Source: Prorocentrum cordatum
Lineage: Eukaryota; Sar; Dinophyceae; Prorocentrales; Prorocentraceae
Direction: 5' to 3'
Length of the DNA stretch: 64,000 nucleotides
NCBI GenBank assembly: GCA_963575745.1
Contig: CAUYUJ010009391.1
Location: forward strand, 327,142-391,141
Notes under the pieces: generated by a model
The model's input: only the letters and a program-made list of their open reading frames with translations
What the model was told of the DNA's origin: nothing
Databases searched by the model: none
Shown here: positions 1 through 10,017 of the stretch, piece after piece
Layout: each line of letters begins with the position of its first letter
How positions within the stretch are numbered: the first letter of the stretch is position 1
Program-made: the position numbers and the translations under genes

Positions 1-120
1 AGGGCTTCTCACGTACAGTCAAACCTTTGAGGTGCTGGCACTTTTTCACTCGCTCGCTTTGCTCATTCCGACGGCCCATCTGGCATCATTGTTGCTCTGT
101 TGGCGTGCTCGTGGCGAGAG

Positions 121-275
121 AGAAATGAGGATGAAGATGATGACGATTTTGATGATGTTGATGTTGTTGATGATGAGGATGCTGATGATGTTGCTGTTGA
201 AGATGATGATGATTATGATGATGATGCTGATGATGATGAGGAGGAGGAGGAGGAAGAGAGGAGGAGGAATCATAA
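121..275. repeat. (GAT)n/(GAG)n trinucleotide tract
   Basis: Imperfect GAT/GAC triplets that grade into GAG triplets. Open frames on both strands encode only Asp/Glu, Met/Leu or His/Gln runs, so I treat them as products of the repeat and not as genes. Confidence 0.85.
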
Positions 276-960
276 GCCTCTCGATGGCCTCTTGAGGCAC
301 TCTTGGAGCCAACGTAAGTCGTGGAGAAGAGGCCTCCATGGGAGGCATCTTGGGATCTCATGGGAGGCCTCTTGGGGGTCACTTGGCAAAATGTTTGGGC
401 CTCCTTGGCCCTCTTGGGGGACTTTTGGGGGAGTATGTTGGGCGTCTGACATTGCTCGACATGACAGCACGGATTCCACCTCTAGGGTCTCTCTTGGGGG
501 CCTCTGTAGCCTTCTTGGGGGGCCTCTTGGACGACCTTAGGGCCCTCTTGGCCCTTCCTCGGGCCGTTCTTGGACGCTCTTGGGCTGTCTTGGGGCGATC
601 TTGGGGGCCTCTCGGGCTGTTTTTTTCGGAAGTCGGAAGCTCGAAAAGGCGGTGACGCCCAAGTCCTTCAAGCACCTAATGCAAATCAATAGGTTTTGGT
701 TCTTTGCGCTTTCTTTGGGGTCCTTTTGGCCGTTGGTGCGTTTTACGGTCCCCTTGGACTGTGAAGACACCATCCTGGACGTCTTGGAGCGCTCACGGAC
801 TGTCTCGAACCCCCTTGTGCTCTCCTGCAGGCTTCGATGAAGGCTCCTGGAGCGCCCTTGAGAACCCTCAGGGCGACGCCCAGAGGCAAAACATACACCC
901 CTGGGCCAGTGGTGGCCTGGCTGCGCCTGGAGTGCTTGTCGTCTGGGGCTCCCCAAGGGG
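276..960 (+). repeat. GGCCTCTTGGG dispersed repeat family, array 1
   Basis: Degenerate tandem words of the form GGCCTCTTGGGG and CCGTCTTGGG fill this stretch. A core of about 75 bp near 605-690 (TTTTTTCGGAAGTCGGAAGC, then an AT-richer part) matches cores at 35.45, 35.77 and 46.1 kb, and in reverse orientation at 58.9, 59.26, 61.7, 62.07 and 63.87 kb. Open frames here are rich in Gly, Leu, Ser and Trp and look like shadows of the repeat. Confidence 0.8.
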
Positions 961-1040
961 CCGCCACGCTCGCCGCGAACTAGAAACGCTGCAATCCTTT
1001 TAGCGGAGGTCTTTGCAAGCAGAGGTGGGCAGGGGAAGGG

Positions 1041-1145
1041 GCGGGGAGGCTTCTCAGAAGCACCCCTGCTTCTTAGAAGGCGCGGGCCTTCTCTGTAGAT
1101 GAAGGGCCGGCGCCTTCTCAGAAGCAGTCCCCTTCTAAGAAGCCT
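1041..1145. repeat. Clustered CTTCTCAGAAG palindromic motifs
   Basis: The motif CTTCTCAGAAG or a close variant (CTTCTTAGAAG, CTTCTAAGAAG) occurs about five times in 100 bp. The same word appears near 33,790 and 33,898. No gene is seen around it. Confidence 0.6.
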
Positions 1146-1359
1146 TACCCCCTCCCCCTACCCCCCGCCGACCGTTGGGCCAGCGAATTGATGAGCACTG
1201 TTAGCCGATGTAGACTCCGCACAGTGCGTTATTGCACTGTGGAGGGGAAAGTTCTGCGGTGTGGCGAGAGCTGTGCCGTATAAGATAATAGGTTGAGCCA
1301 TGGAGTTGATGCCTGATGCCGTGTCAGCTCTGTGGTGCAAGCTACGTCTGGGCGGTGTG

Positions 1360-1485
1360 ATCTGGAAGTGGAGGCTATGGGGTGCAAGCTATGTGATGTA
1401 AGCCATGCCGGGTAATACAGCAGCTATGTAGTGTAAGCTTTGTGGTGATAGCTATGTGGAGAAAGTTATGTCGTGTAAGCTCAGA
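1360..1485. repeat. Degenerate ~20-bp repeat (AGCTATGTGGTGTA)
   Basis: Variants of AAGCTATGTGGTGTAAGCT recur five to six times with substitutions and small indels. It is noncoding as far as I can see. Confidence 0.6.
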
Positions 1486-1486
1486 G

Positions 1487-1685
1487 CACGGGGTGCCCAC
1501 GAGACGCCCACGAGGCGCCACGGGCGGAAGCGTGCCATAACATCGGGACACCCATTCAGCGCACTTGGCGCCCTCGAGGCGCCCTCGAGGCGCCCTCGAG
1601 GCGGCAAGGGCGGCAACGTGACGAAACCTCGGCGTGCTCCCCAAGCGCGGGGCGTCCACGAGGCGCCCACGTGGCGAAACCCAAC
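1487..1685. repeat. GAGGCGCCCTC degenerate repeats
   Basis: Copies of GAGGCGCCC(T/A)C, three of them perfect in tandem near 1,572-1,604, plus diverged copies on both sides. Two short reading frames on opposite strands are by-products. Confidence 0.6.
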
Positions 1686-1690
1686 CCATT

Positions 1691-2257
1691 ACTTGAGCAG
1701 AAGAAGTTAAACACCCGACAAACACTGTTTGGGGAAGTCAAGCGGCTGCCCGAAGGGCCAGCCCCCCCCCCCCCCTCGCCACGGGCGGACAGGCCGTAGC
1801 TCACGTGCAACATTTTTTTGCGCGCGAGAGCCAGGCTGCGGGAGCGTCGGGGATGACCCCCCCCCCTCACCCCTTTGTCCCATTGCCCGTGCGATCCCCT
1901 GGGCGTTCGTGGAACCACGTTTCCTTAGGTCGCCGCCCGCCCGCCCCTCCCCTTCGGCGCAACAGTTTGCCAGCGAAATCTTGTCTGGCCATCGGGGCCA
2001 GTGTGAACTTGCGAGTCATCAGCGATGTGGGAATGAATCCTCCCTCCAAGCTCCCTCATCACAGGTTCTCACAATGGTGCACTTCCACAGAGGAAATTGC
2101 CTTGTTTTAAGTCGGACCTGTCCCTCTGGGGATTTCCGACGAAAACTAAAGATCCCCCCAAAATAGTCAAAAAAGTTACCCAAAGATAGTCTGGGGACTT
2201 TTTTTTGAGTATTGTTTGACCTTTTTGGGGTATGTTTGGAGTATGTTTTGGGGTATG
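1691..2257. other. No gene recognised
   Basis: Mixed sequence with C14 (about 1,763) and C/T homopolymers and a T/G-rich end (2,190-2,257) with repeated TTTGGGGTATG words. The short open frames have no recognisable protein features. Confidence 0.5.
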
Positions 2258-2303
2258 CTTAAGTCGGGCGTATCCCCCTGTAGGGGGACACGCCCGACTT
2301 AAG
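2258..2303. repeat. Near-perfect 21-bp stem hairpin with 4-base loop
   Basis: CTTAAGTCGGGCG...CGCCCGACTTAAG: two 21-base arms pair at 20 of 21 positions around a TGTA loop. There is no T-run after it and no adjacent gene, so a terminator role is not supported. It may be the end of, or a remnant from, a mobile element. Confidence 0.8.
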
Positions 2304-2352
2304 CCTTGTTGGAAGGCAGCCGTTTGAAGACCCTGAAGCGTGCGAAAACATG

Positions 2353-2502
2353 GTTCTCAGGATTCCAACGTCACGGATCAACCTGATTGTTGCGTCTTGA
2401 CGATCTGGATTCGTACCAGAACGCCATTCTTGGGATTTCAATTTCGCGAATCAACGTAACCGTTGCACCTTCAAAATCCGGAATTCTTCCAAAACAGCAT
2501 TT
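2353..2502 (+). repeat. 75-bp tandem duplication (two diverged copies)
   Basis: The segment beginning TTCTCAGGATTCCAACG at 2,353 is followed at 2,428 by a diverged copy beginning TTCTTGGGATTTCAATT. Both continue through GATCAAC or AATCAAC and end near ACCAGAACG or CCAAAACAG. Confidence 0.6.
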
Positions 2503-2532
2503 ATGGATCGTTGATCCTGGGGATCCGTGGGA

Positions 2533-2765
2533 CTCTTGCAAATATAAACAACGTATGTGCGCGGCGCTAAGACGAGAGCCACATGTTGAAAAGTAGCCGC
2601 CCTCAATCCGTGAAGCTCTTGCAAGTTTTAAGAACGAATGTGCACGGCGCTAAGGCAAGGGCCACATTTTGAAAAGGAGCTGCCCTCAATCCGTGAAGCT
2701 CTTGCAAATTTAAAATAGAGTGTGCGCGGCGCTAAGAGCCACATTTTGAAAACGACCCGCCCTTT
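2533..2765 (+). repeat. 83-bp tandem repeat, about 2.8 copies
   Basis: CTCTTGCAA recurs at 2,533, 2,616 and 2,699. Each unit carries GCGCGGCGCTAAG, GCCACATTTTGAAAA and CCGCCCTCAATCCGTGAAG. The last copy is truncated at about 2,765. Confidence 0.8.
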
Positions 2766-2936
2766 ATCTATGAAACTGTTGCTAATGATTAAGCTTCAGG
2801 GTCATACGTGATGAGGAAGTCTTGGCGAATTGCCCGGCCCGCCCTAAGAACTGGCCTCGTGGTGTGACAGGGAGGAGTTATCGTGTAGGCCTGACGGCCA
2901 GTGCCGCCGACCCTGAAAGACATCGACGACGGCCTG

Positions 2937-3384
2937 GAGGGGGAGGAGAAGGAGAAGGAGGAGGAGGAGGAGGAGGAGGAGGAGGAGGCCGAGATAAGGA
3001 GGAGGAGGAGAAGGAGGAGGTAAAGGACTCCTCCCTGGGACCCCCAACCCCTCCTGGGGATGAGGACCGGAGTAGGACCAGCGTGGGAGAGGGGAGGGGA
3101 GGGAGAGGAGGACCTCGATGGACGGATGCGTATCTGACTCCCCTCCCCCCCCCTGGGACTCCTCCCCACCCTGGGAGGAGGACCCGAGGAGGACCGGCGC
3201 GCTGGAGAAGGACTGGCGTCGGAAAGGAGGACCCCCAGAGGCGATGCGAATCTAACCCCCCCCTTCCCCAGGACCCCCCCCCCGCCGGGGAAGGGACCAA
3301 GGGAAGGGGCTTCCCTTTGACGGAATGAGGACGTGGATGGAATTCCCTCAAGCTGCGGACCCGTTCCCCGAACGAGGAAGGGTG

Positions 3385-3418
<34 letters not shown>

Positions 3419-3603
3419 TCTCCCCCAGCGGGAGAGGAGGATGGGAAGGAGGGGACGAAAGAAGGTTCCCCGTCGACGGGACCAGACAGACATCCCACAC
3501 ACGTCGACAGGGTCGGCGGATTTATCAGGAAAAGGACTGCAGGAGGAGGAGGAGGAGGACGAGGAGGAGGAAGAGGACGAGGACGAGGACGAGGAGGACA
3601 ATG
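2937..3603. repeat. (GGA)n blocks with a (CT)n block
   Basis: GGA triplets at about 2,937-3,020 and 3,541-3,603 and a CT dinucleotide run at 3,388-3,420. Poly-Glu, poly-Arg and poly-Ser frames here are repeat products. Confidence 0.8.
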
Positions 3604-3944
3604 CAGACGACGAGGGAGGATCCCGCCACGCCGAGCCGCCCACCGCCCGCGCCGCCCCCAGCGTCGTGGGCAAGACTGGCGGTCCGCTGCGGCCGGGCGG
3701 CAAGCCTGGCAAGAAGCCGGGCCAGGTGGTGGACGTGGAGGCCCCCCATCACTGTGCCGAGGGAGGGGCGGGATCGGCTGCGCGTAGGAGTGGCCTCTCG
3801 CCGGAGCGATCTTCCACCGGCACGATCGGCGTGGGTACATCAGGAGGGAACAGAACACACAGACACACTCAATCGCCAATTCCCCAGAAAATATGGGAAA
3901 ATATAGGAAGTGGGGGGGAAGACAGAAACCAAGAAAATATATGA
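3541..3944 (+). CDS. Candidate exon encoding an acidic then basic/Pro-rich segment (unrecognised)
   Basis: The open frame reads a Glu/Asp-rich stretch from the GGA repeat, then about 80 codons of more complex sequence (3,600-3,840) containing KTGGPLRPGGKPGKKPG and VVDVEAPHHC before a TGA at 3,942. The complex part has codon-like GC bias but no family I recognise. It could be the 3' exon of a host gene or chance openness in GC-rich DNA. No start codon with support is visible. Confidence 0.2.
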
Positions 3945-4968
3945 AATTATCGAGAATCCTGTTATTTGTGTGTATTTATTTGCGTGTCCCAGGGCCCCTT
4001 CAGTACAGAAAGACTGGGTACGATGCCCAGTAGCAGTTCTTGTTCATTCTGATCAGGATTCGCCGTCGGCGTCGCCGCGGTAATTGTCCACTGTGAAACA
4101 CAAGCTCGCCTGGGCAACAGCGGCCGCAGTCAGTTTTGGACAGCATTTCTTGCTGGGCATTCGTACGCAGTTTTTTCAGTCCCCATTCCAGGTGTCCAGA
4201 TTCCAGACGTCCATCGTATGGAACAGCACGACGGTGTTTTTGTTGCAGTTTTCGGTTTCCGGTGGACTTCGCCGGGCCCCAGAACTGCCAAACAACGATT
4301 CAGCCGGAACCAGGGATTGTGTCGAGAGCTCTGGGGGTCCATTTTGTTAACACAATCAAGGCGTCGGGGGCTTGCATTGGCAATGGGAGAGCTGATCTTG
4401 GCCTGAATTAAGTGGCCCACAAAAGCACGCCAAGACCTGGAGCAGCAGCGCCGATCCAAGAGCCATCAGGACACTCGCCGCCAGACCCGCTGTCCCTGCG
4501 TTCGTTCCTTCTCTCCCGCCTGTGCCCTGGGCTCCAGATATTCCATCGTTGCCGTACCGCTGGTCGGGGCTTCAGTCGAGGCCCTGGCGCCGCCTTGGCC
4601 CGCCCCCTCCAAGCCCGTTGCCCAGCATGCCATCTCTGTGCTTCCTCTCTTCATCGGGCCAGGGTCGATCAAATCATGTGCAGCATCGTTTTCAGGACCT
4701 CACGTCCCGTGTGCCGCACGGTGCGATCGCGCTCTGCATCGACATCATTCATCATGTTCAGTGTTGAAACTTGGCCTGAATCCTCGCGGTGCGGCTCCAC
4801 CGCACAGCTGATGGGTGCGTGCTCGCCATTGCTTGCTGGGGGCCCCCACCGTGAGGCCTTGATCCCCCCGACGGCTGCCGGGCTTGCCGTCCCTTGCGCT
4901 CCTCTCTTCGAGGCGGGAATTTATCCGTAACCACCGTCTGGGGGGTCGATCTTCGCGGACCTCCACAG
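3945..4968. other. No gene recognised
   Basis: Mixed-complexity DNA. A 172-codon plus-strand frame (4,412-4,930) and overlapping minus-strand frames have no conserved motif and compete with each other, so none is annotated. Confidence 0.5.
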
Positions 4969-5070
4969 GGTGGATATGGATATTTTCAGGCACCCAGGGG
5001 CCAACATATATCCATATCCACCGCCCGCCGGGGCACCAAGACGTCGGTTCCCAGGCGGTGGATATGGATA
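4969..5070. repeat. Inverted plus direct repeat of GGTGGATATGGATA
   Basis: GGTGGATATGGATAT at 4,969-4,983 faces its exact complement ATATCCATATCCACC at 5,008-5,022 (15-bp stem, 24-base loop). A third copy in direct orientation lies at 5,057-5,070. From 5,071 to 5,442 I see nothing recognisable. Confidence 0.75.
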
Positions 5071-5442
5071 CATTCCCGCCTCGCGCACTCAGCGTCTCCT
5101 CGGACCCCCCTCCTTCTTCATGCGCGAGTATCTCCAGCTCGACCTTGCCAACCGCCTTCTGCCTGCTGTGTTGCCTCATCTGCATCAGGCCTGGACATAC
5201 GGCATCCCTCGCACAATCGAACTCCCCACTCCCGATCCCACGAGTCCTCGATCACACGCAGCTGGATGCGGCCTGAGTTGCAGGCCTTTTCTCGGCAGCC
5301 TGGGGTCCAAATCATGGAGGTCGACCAGTGTCACTTCCTTAGCATCGCTCGAACGTGTGCATTTTTCCTCGGCGAGGACCATCGAGGAGCATCCTGAATC
5401 ATAGCCAAGTCAGCCAGGCAAAGGACCCAACCGTCTGCAGTT

Positions 5443-6625
5443 GTGAGTACCGCAGGTGTGGGTATCGTCATCGGTGGAGCTCCCTGTGGGCCACGACATG
5501 CTGTGCTGGGTGGGGGTGACGAACTGGGGCCTTCGGTGGAGCACCCTATAAGGCCACGAAGCGCTGCGATGGGTGGGGAAGACGCATGTGGACACCGTCA
5601 CCGGAGCCTTCTGTGGAGCTCCCTATGGGGCCTCAACACGTTGTCCTGGGTGGGGGAGACGCATGTGGAAACCGCCGCTGGGACATTTGGTGGAGCTCCC
5701 TATGGGGCCACGACACGCTGTGCTGGGTTGGAAAGGCGCACGTGGACACCGCCACTGGGGCCTTCGGTGGAGCTCCCGATGGGGCCACGAAGCGCTGCAC
5801 TGGGTGGGGGAGACGCATGTGGACACCGCCACTGGGGCCTTCGGTGGAGCTCCCTCTGGCGCCACGAAGCGCTGTGCTGGGGGGGGGAGGCGCAAGTGGA
5901 CACCGCCACTGGGGCATTCGGTAGAGCTCCCGATGGGGCCACGAAGCGCTGCACTGGGTGGGGGAGACGCATGTGGACACCGCCACTGGGGCCTTCGGTG
6001 GAGCTCCCTATGGGGCCACGGCACTTTGTGCTGGGTGGGGGAGACGCATGTGGACACCGCCATTGGGGCATTCGGTGGAGCTCCCTCTGGGACCACGAAA
6101 TGTTGTGCTGGTTGGGAGGGGGGGCGCATGTGGACACTGCCACTGGGGCCTTCGGTGGAGCTCCCTATGGGGCCACGGCACGTAGTGCTGGGTGGGGAGA
6201 CGCATGTGGACACCGCCACTGGGGCCTTCGGTTGAGCTCCCTGCGGGGTCACGAAGCGCTGTGCTTGGTGGGGGAGACGCATGTGGACGCCGCCACAGGG
6301 GCATTCGGTGGAGCTCCCGATGGGGCCACGAAGCGCTGTGCTTGGTGGGGGAGGCGCATGTGGAAACCGCCACTGGGGCATTCGGTGGAGCTCCCTATGT
6401 GGCCACGAAGCGCTGTGCTTGGTGGGGGAGGCGCATGTGGAAACCGCCACTGGGGCCTGGGTTGGGGGAGACGCATGTGGACACCGTCACTGTGGCCACG
6501 AAGCGCTGTGGTGTGTGGGGGAGGCGCATGTGGAAACCGCCACTGGGTCATTCGGTGAAGCTCCCTGTGCGGCCACGAGACGCTCTGCTGAGTTGAGGAG
6601 ACGCCACTGGGGCCTTCGGTGGAGC
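5443..6625 (+). repeat. 77-bp minisatellite, about 15 copies
   Basis: GGAGCTCCC recurs with 77-bp spacing (for example 5,692, 5,769, 5,846, 5,923). Each unit holds GGGGGAGACGCATGTGGACA, CCGCCACTGGGGCCTTCGGT and GGGGCCACGAAGCGCTG. Because 77 is not a multiple of three, successive units use different frames, yet a 371-codon plus-strand frame and a 275-codon minus-strand frame stay open throughout. Openness in several frames on both strands argues that no protein is being selected. Two diverged units occur at 34,385-34,530. Confidence 0.92.
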
Positions 6626-6662
6626 TCCCCATGGTGATGATGGTGACGACGATGACGAGGAC

Positions 6663-7412
6663 ATGCGCAGGACAGAGGCAGGGATGGGAGGAGGGAGGAG
6701 GGGGAGGAGGGTGGAAAGAAGGAAGGAGGGAGGGAGGGTAGGAGGGAACGCGGGGACCGTCTTGTCAAAACGAGGACCCAAAACCACAAGATGGCTGGGA
6801 AAACCACGCACGGCACCGAAACGTGCACGGGGAATGGACGTCCGAGCGACAGCGAGTTTCGGCTCTTTGCCTAAAGCCCCAAAGCCCACGCGTCTCCTTG
6901 CCTGCGGTGTGGCGCCCAAGCCTTGCGTGGCCTTGCCGCCGCCGTGTCCCGTCGGGGCCGCGGCGGAGGCGCTCCTGCGCACCGCACTCCCTCGTGGGCC
7001 CGCCTCGTCCAGGGAGGCGCGGGCGTATACCGCCGGTGCTGGGCGACAGGGCCCCGGTCTCTCCTCGCCTCTGCTCTTCGGAGGAGGAAAAGGCACCCAT
7101 ACCTTTACCCTTTCCTCTGTCTCCCTTTTTGGGGCCTCTTCGGAGGCCCTCGTCGCCACCGCTGGATCCGCCTCGGAACCCGGGTCAGAACGCACCCAGG
7201 GAGAGGTCCGAGGAGTAGCGGTATCGGTGCCTTTTGGGTTCCCCCGCTCTCTTCTGTGCCGCTGCCGTCGCTGTCGCGAATCGGGCTGTCTGCGAGTGGG
7301 CTTGTCGTTTCTTCGTGGCGCCGGCTCCTCATCATGGCTTCCGGCAGGGGTCACGCATGCGTGCTTCACGGCAGGGCGGTTGGGTGCTCGCCCCCTGCGT
7401 GTGGGGTGCTGA
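6663..7412 (+). CDS. Uncharacterised 249-codon ORF, doubtful
   Basis: ATG at 6,663 to TGA at 7,410-7,412. The first 30 codons come from a GA-rich repeat (Arg/Gly). Codons 60-200 are of higher complexity (Ala, Pro, Ser, Gly-rich) with no domain I recognise. Two other plus-strand frames and a minus-strand frame are also open over this GC-rich stretch, which weakens the case. The frame ends three bases before the TGACT duplication of the inverted-repeat element at 7,415. Confidence 0.15.
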   Translation: MRRTEAGMGGGRRGRRVERRKEGGRVGGNAGTVLSKRGPKTTRWLGKPRTAPKRARGMDVRATASFGSLPKAPKPTRLLACGVAPKPCVALPPPCPVGAAAEALLRTALPRGPASSREARAYTAGAGRQGPGLSSPLLFGGGKGTHTFTLSSVSLFGASSEALVATAGSASEPGSERTQGEVRGVAVSVPFGFPRSLLCRCRRCRESGCLRVGLSFLRGAGSSSWLPAGVTHACFTAGRLGARPLRVGC

Positions 7413-7414
7413 CT

Positions 7415-7620
7415 TAGGGGAACAAAAGTGACATAAACATAACACCTCCGAGCCTCGGAGGCCCGCGCGGATTTCTCGGATCGGCGCTGGACCCCCCTCC
7501 CTGGCGCGCGGAGCGTGCCAGGGGCGGCGCCGGAGGCGCCGCCGGGGGGCCCCAGCGCCGATCCGAGAAATCCGCGCGGACCTCCGAGTTTTTATGTTTA
7601 TGCCACTGTTTGTACCCCTA
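7415..7620. mobile_element. 206-bp MITE-like inverted-repeat element with 5-bp TSD
   Basis: The ends match in inverse orientation: TAGGGGAACAAAAGTG at 7,415 against the complement of CACTGTTTGTACCCCTA ending at 7,620. Pairing continues through CATAAACATAA and GCGCGGATTTCTCGGATCGG, giving arms of about 70 bp around a GC-rich loop that itself contains two smaller hairpins. TGACT lies immediately outside both ends (7,410-7,414 and 7,621-7,625), as expected for a 5-bp target-site duplication. There is no coding capacity, so it would depend on a transposase from elsewhere. Confidence 0.85.
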
Positions 7621-7760
7621 TGACTGGTTTGCAGGCTTCTCGCCCTCTCGCCTCTGCAAGCGCGTCCCTGTACACATATCGGCTTCGCCGTTGCACCGCG
7701 CCTCTCACTCTGCGTCCCCCTCCCCTATGTTGGCTGCGAATGTTTTGCCTAAGTCTAGGA

Positions 7761-8094
7761 TTAGGTTCGTGAATTGACTACAGGTGGTCCAGCGGAAATC
7801 CTGCCCAAATCTTCAAAACACCTTCGGCCGGAAACTCAAACTCCAAAAAAATGTTAAAGCATCTTGAATGGGAAACTCAAAATCCAAGACAACCTGAGAG
7901 AATCTCAAACACAAAACCTGGGGAAAACTCACCCACAGAAGAAACTACAGGAAATCTTGAAGCCGAAACCTGGGAAAAACTCAAACCTTAAAAACTTAGA
8001 AAAAACTTGAAGCGGAAACCCGGAAAAAAATCAAACCCGGAGGGTTTTTTAGATGTTTTTTAGTTTCTTCTCTAGAGTTTTTCCATAGTTTCTC

Positions 8095-8128
<34 letters not shown>

Positions 8129-8532
8129 GAGTTTTCAGTCGTTTAGAGTTTTTTTCCAGAGTTTTTCCAGAGTTTGTTTAGAGTTTTCAGTCGTTTAGAG
8201 TTTTTTCTAGAGTTTTTCCAAAATTTTGTTAGAGTTGTTTTAGAGTTGTTTCCAAAGTTGTTTCCACAGTTGTTCCACAGTTTTTCCCAGGTTTCGGCTT
8301 AGAGATTGTCTGGATTTTTTGTTTGGTTTGAATTTTTCCCAGGTTTGAGTTTCAGGTTTTTTCGAATGTTTTTGTGGGTTTGAGTTTTTCGCAGGTTCGG
8401 TGTTTGAGTTTTTTTCAGGATGTCGACCTCCCCAGGTTTGGGTTTCAAGATTTCCTGGTGTTTTTTTCTGGTTTGGGTTTTGTTGGCCCGAAGTGGTCTT
8501 GGACCGACTGTAGTCGCAATTCACGAACCTAA
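7761..8532. mobile_element. 772-bp foldback/MITE-like element with 33-bp terminal inverted repeats and 8-bp TSD
   Basis: The left end TTAGGTTCGTGAATTG... (7,761-7,791) matches the reverse complement of the right end (8,500-8,532) apart from a two-base indel and small changes. The octamer GTCTAGGA flanks both sides (7,753-7,760 and 8,533-8,540). The inside is itself a degenerate inverted structure: AAACTCAAACC/CTGGGAAAAACTC words on the left half, GAGTTTTTCCCAGG/GGTTTGAG words on the right half, with a 28-base T run near 8,101-8,128. No ORF is present. An 8-bp TSD fits hAT-like or similar cut-and-paste transposases, but the terminal bases do not identify a superfamily. Confidence 0.9.
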
Positions 8533-8540
8533 GTCTAGGA

Positions 8541-8757
8541 GGAACAGGAGGAGGAGGAGGAGGAGGAGGAGGAGGAAGGAGGAAGGGAGGAAGGAGGAGG
8601 AGGAGGAGGAGGGAGGAGGAGGAGGAGGAAAGGGAGGAGGAGAGGAGGAGGAGGAGAGAGGAGGAGGAGGAGGAAAGGGAGGAGGAGGAAAGGGAGGAGG
8701 AGGAGGAGGAGGACAGGAGGAGGAGGAGGAGGAGGAGGCGGAGGGGGAGGGGCGGAG
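8541..8757 (+). repeat. (GGA)n tract
   Basis: About 215 bp of GGA with AAGGGA interruptions, starting immediately after the target duplication of the foldback element. The open frames are Arg, Gly or Glu-rich shadows. Confidence 0.9.
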
Positions 8758-8959
8758 GACGGACTAGGTGCGCTCGCGTCTTATCTGACGTCCCACCCCT
8801 CCCTCCCATCCCTTACCATGGCTTAGATCTCCTCTCTATTCGCACAATCGGATGTCGTAGTATGGCATAGTTTTACATGGCCCAGCGTGGTGGTGAAGAT
8901 CAACGCGTAGCATGACATTGCATGGCGTGGCGACGCCCCAAAAGTGGGGGAGGGGGGGG

Positions 8960-9375
8960 GGTGCTTCTGCGGCTTAAAAAATCAACACATCGACACCGAA
9001 TGTGTATTCACTTCCGATGGTTTTTTCGGGCGGACTTTTTATAGATTTTGGGGCAGGTTTGGAAGGACCGAACAAGAACCCGTGGCATGGCACTGGAAAT
9101 AATGACGCCAGCGCTGCAGCGGGAGCACGATTCGGAACGAACGGAAGCGCGGAAATGATGTCAGCGCTGCAGCGGGAGCACGATTCGGAACGAGCGGAAG
9201 TCCGAAAATGAGGCCAGCGCCTCAGCGGGAGCAACATTTTGAACAACAGCCCAAGCGAAAACCCATTTCCCGGGATTGTTTAGTGTGTATAAAATCAGTA
9301 CGCGGAGGGGGGCCGGATATCTTCCGGACGTCATCAGGGGAGAGAGGAGAGTAGTATTCATATTGTGCAATTGTG
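8960..9375 (+). repeat. Dispersed repeat E (+ orientation) with ~53-bp subrepeats
   Basis: This stretch matches 36,556-37,010 in reverse orientation: shared parts include the AATCAACACATCGACACCGA region, two to four copies of CAGCGCTGCAGCGGGAGCAC (each about 53 bp apart), and the terminal block GGAGAGTAGTATTCATATTG at about 9,345-9,364. That terminal block also occurs at 38,951 (+), 37,380 (-) and 36,563 (-). There is no coding capacity. Confidence 0.75.
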
Positions 9376-9377
9376 AA

Positions 9378-9960
9378 GGGAGGAGGAGGAGGAGGAGGAG
9401 GAGGAGGAGGAGGAGGAGGAGGAGGAGGAGGAGGAGCAGGAGCAGGAGCAGGAGGAGCAGGAGGAGCAGGAGGAGCAGGAGGAGCAGGATGAAGAGGTGG
9501 AGGAGGCGGAGCGCGAGGGTGCACGCCTCTTTTGGGCGCTCCGCGCGGGCGCGCGCGCCAGGTCCTGTGATGTGCCTGGGGTGCGGACGCCCGAGCCGAC
9601 GCGCTCCTGGGCCCCAGCTGGGGGAGTGGGGCCCGCGCTGCTCCCCCTTCCGCCCCCTCTCCTCCATCCGCCCTCCCTTGCCTCGTCGCCCCTCCCTCCC
9701 CTTCTCATTCCTCCCCTCGCCCTGCACCTCCTCTGCCTTCTGCCGCCGCCGCCCACGCTCCTTCCACTACTCCTCCCCGCCGCCCTCTCCCCCCCCCACT
9801 TCCCCTCCCCTCACCCTCCTTCCCCTGCCCGGATCTCTCGCTCTCCTCTTTCATCTCCCCCCCAGCGTCCCCATCCTCCCCCCCCTGCGTCCTCGCTCCT
9901 CGTCGTCATCGTCGTCGTCTCCCTTCTCCTACTCACCTCCTCTTCCTAGCTGTTTTTCAT
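9378..9960. repeat. (GGA)n/(GCAGGA)n tract followed by CT-rich low-complexity DNA
   Basis: GGA triplets to about 9,440, GCAGGA hexamers to 9,490, then a short complex segment (9,490-9,562, frame reads DEEVEEAEREGARLFWALRA, a weak exon candidate ending at CAG|GTCC), then TCC/CCT-rich sequence to 9,960. The purine-rich to pyrimidine-rich order resembles the other intron-like stretches in this window. Confidence 0.6.
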
Positions 9961-10017
9961 CCGATCTCATATGGCTCCACTCTTCCCCCTCTCCGCCACC
10001 CCCTCTCCCTCCTCCTG

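Noticed and set aside
4412-4930. 172-codon plus-strand ORF
   Set aside because: No motif, competing open frames on the other strand, and no leader or splice evidence.
5443-6558. 371-codon open frame over the 77-bp minisatellite
   Set aside because: The unit is not a multiple of three, several frames on both strands are equally open, and no start context or domain is present.
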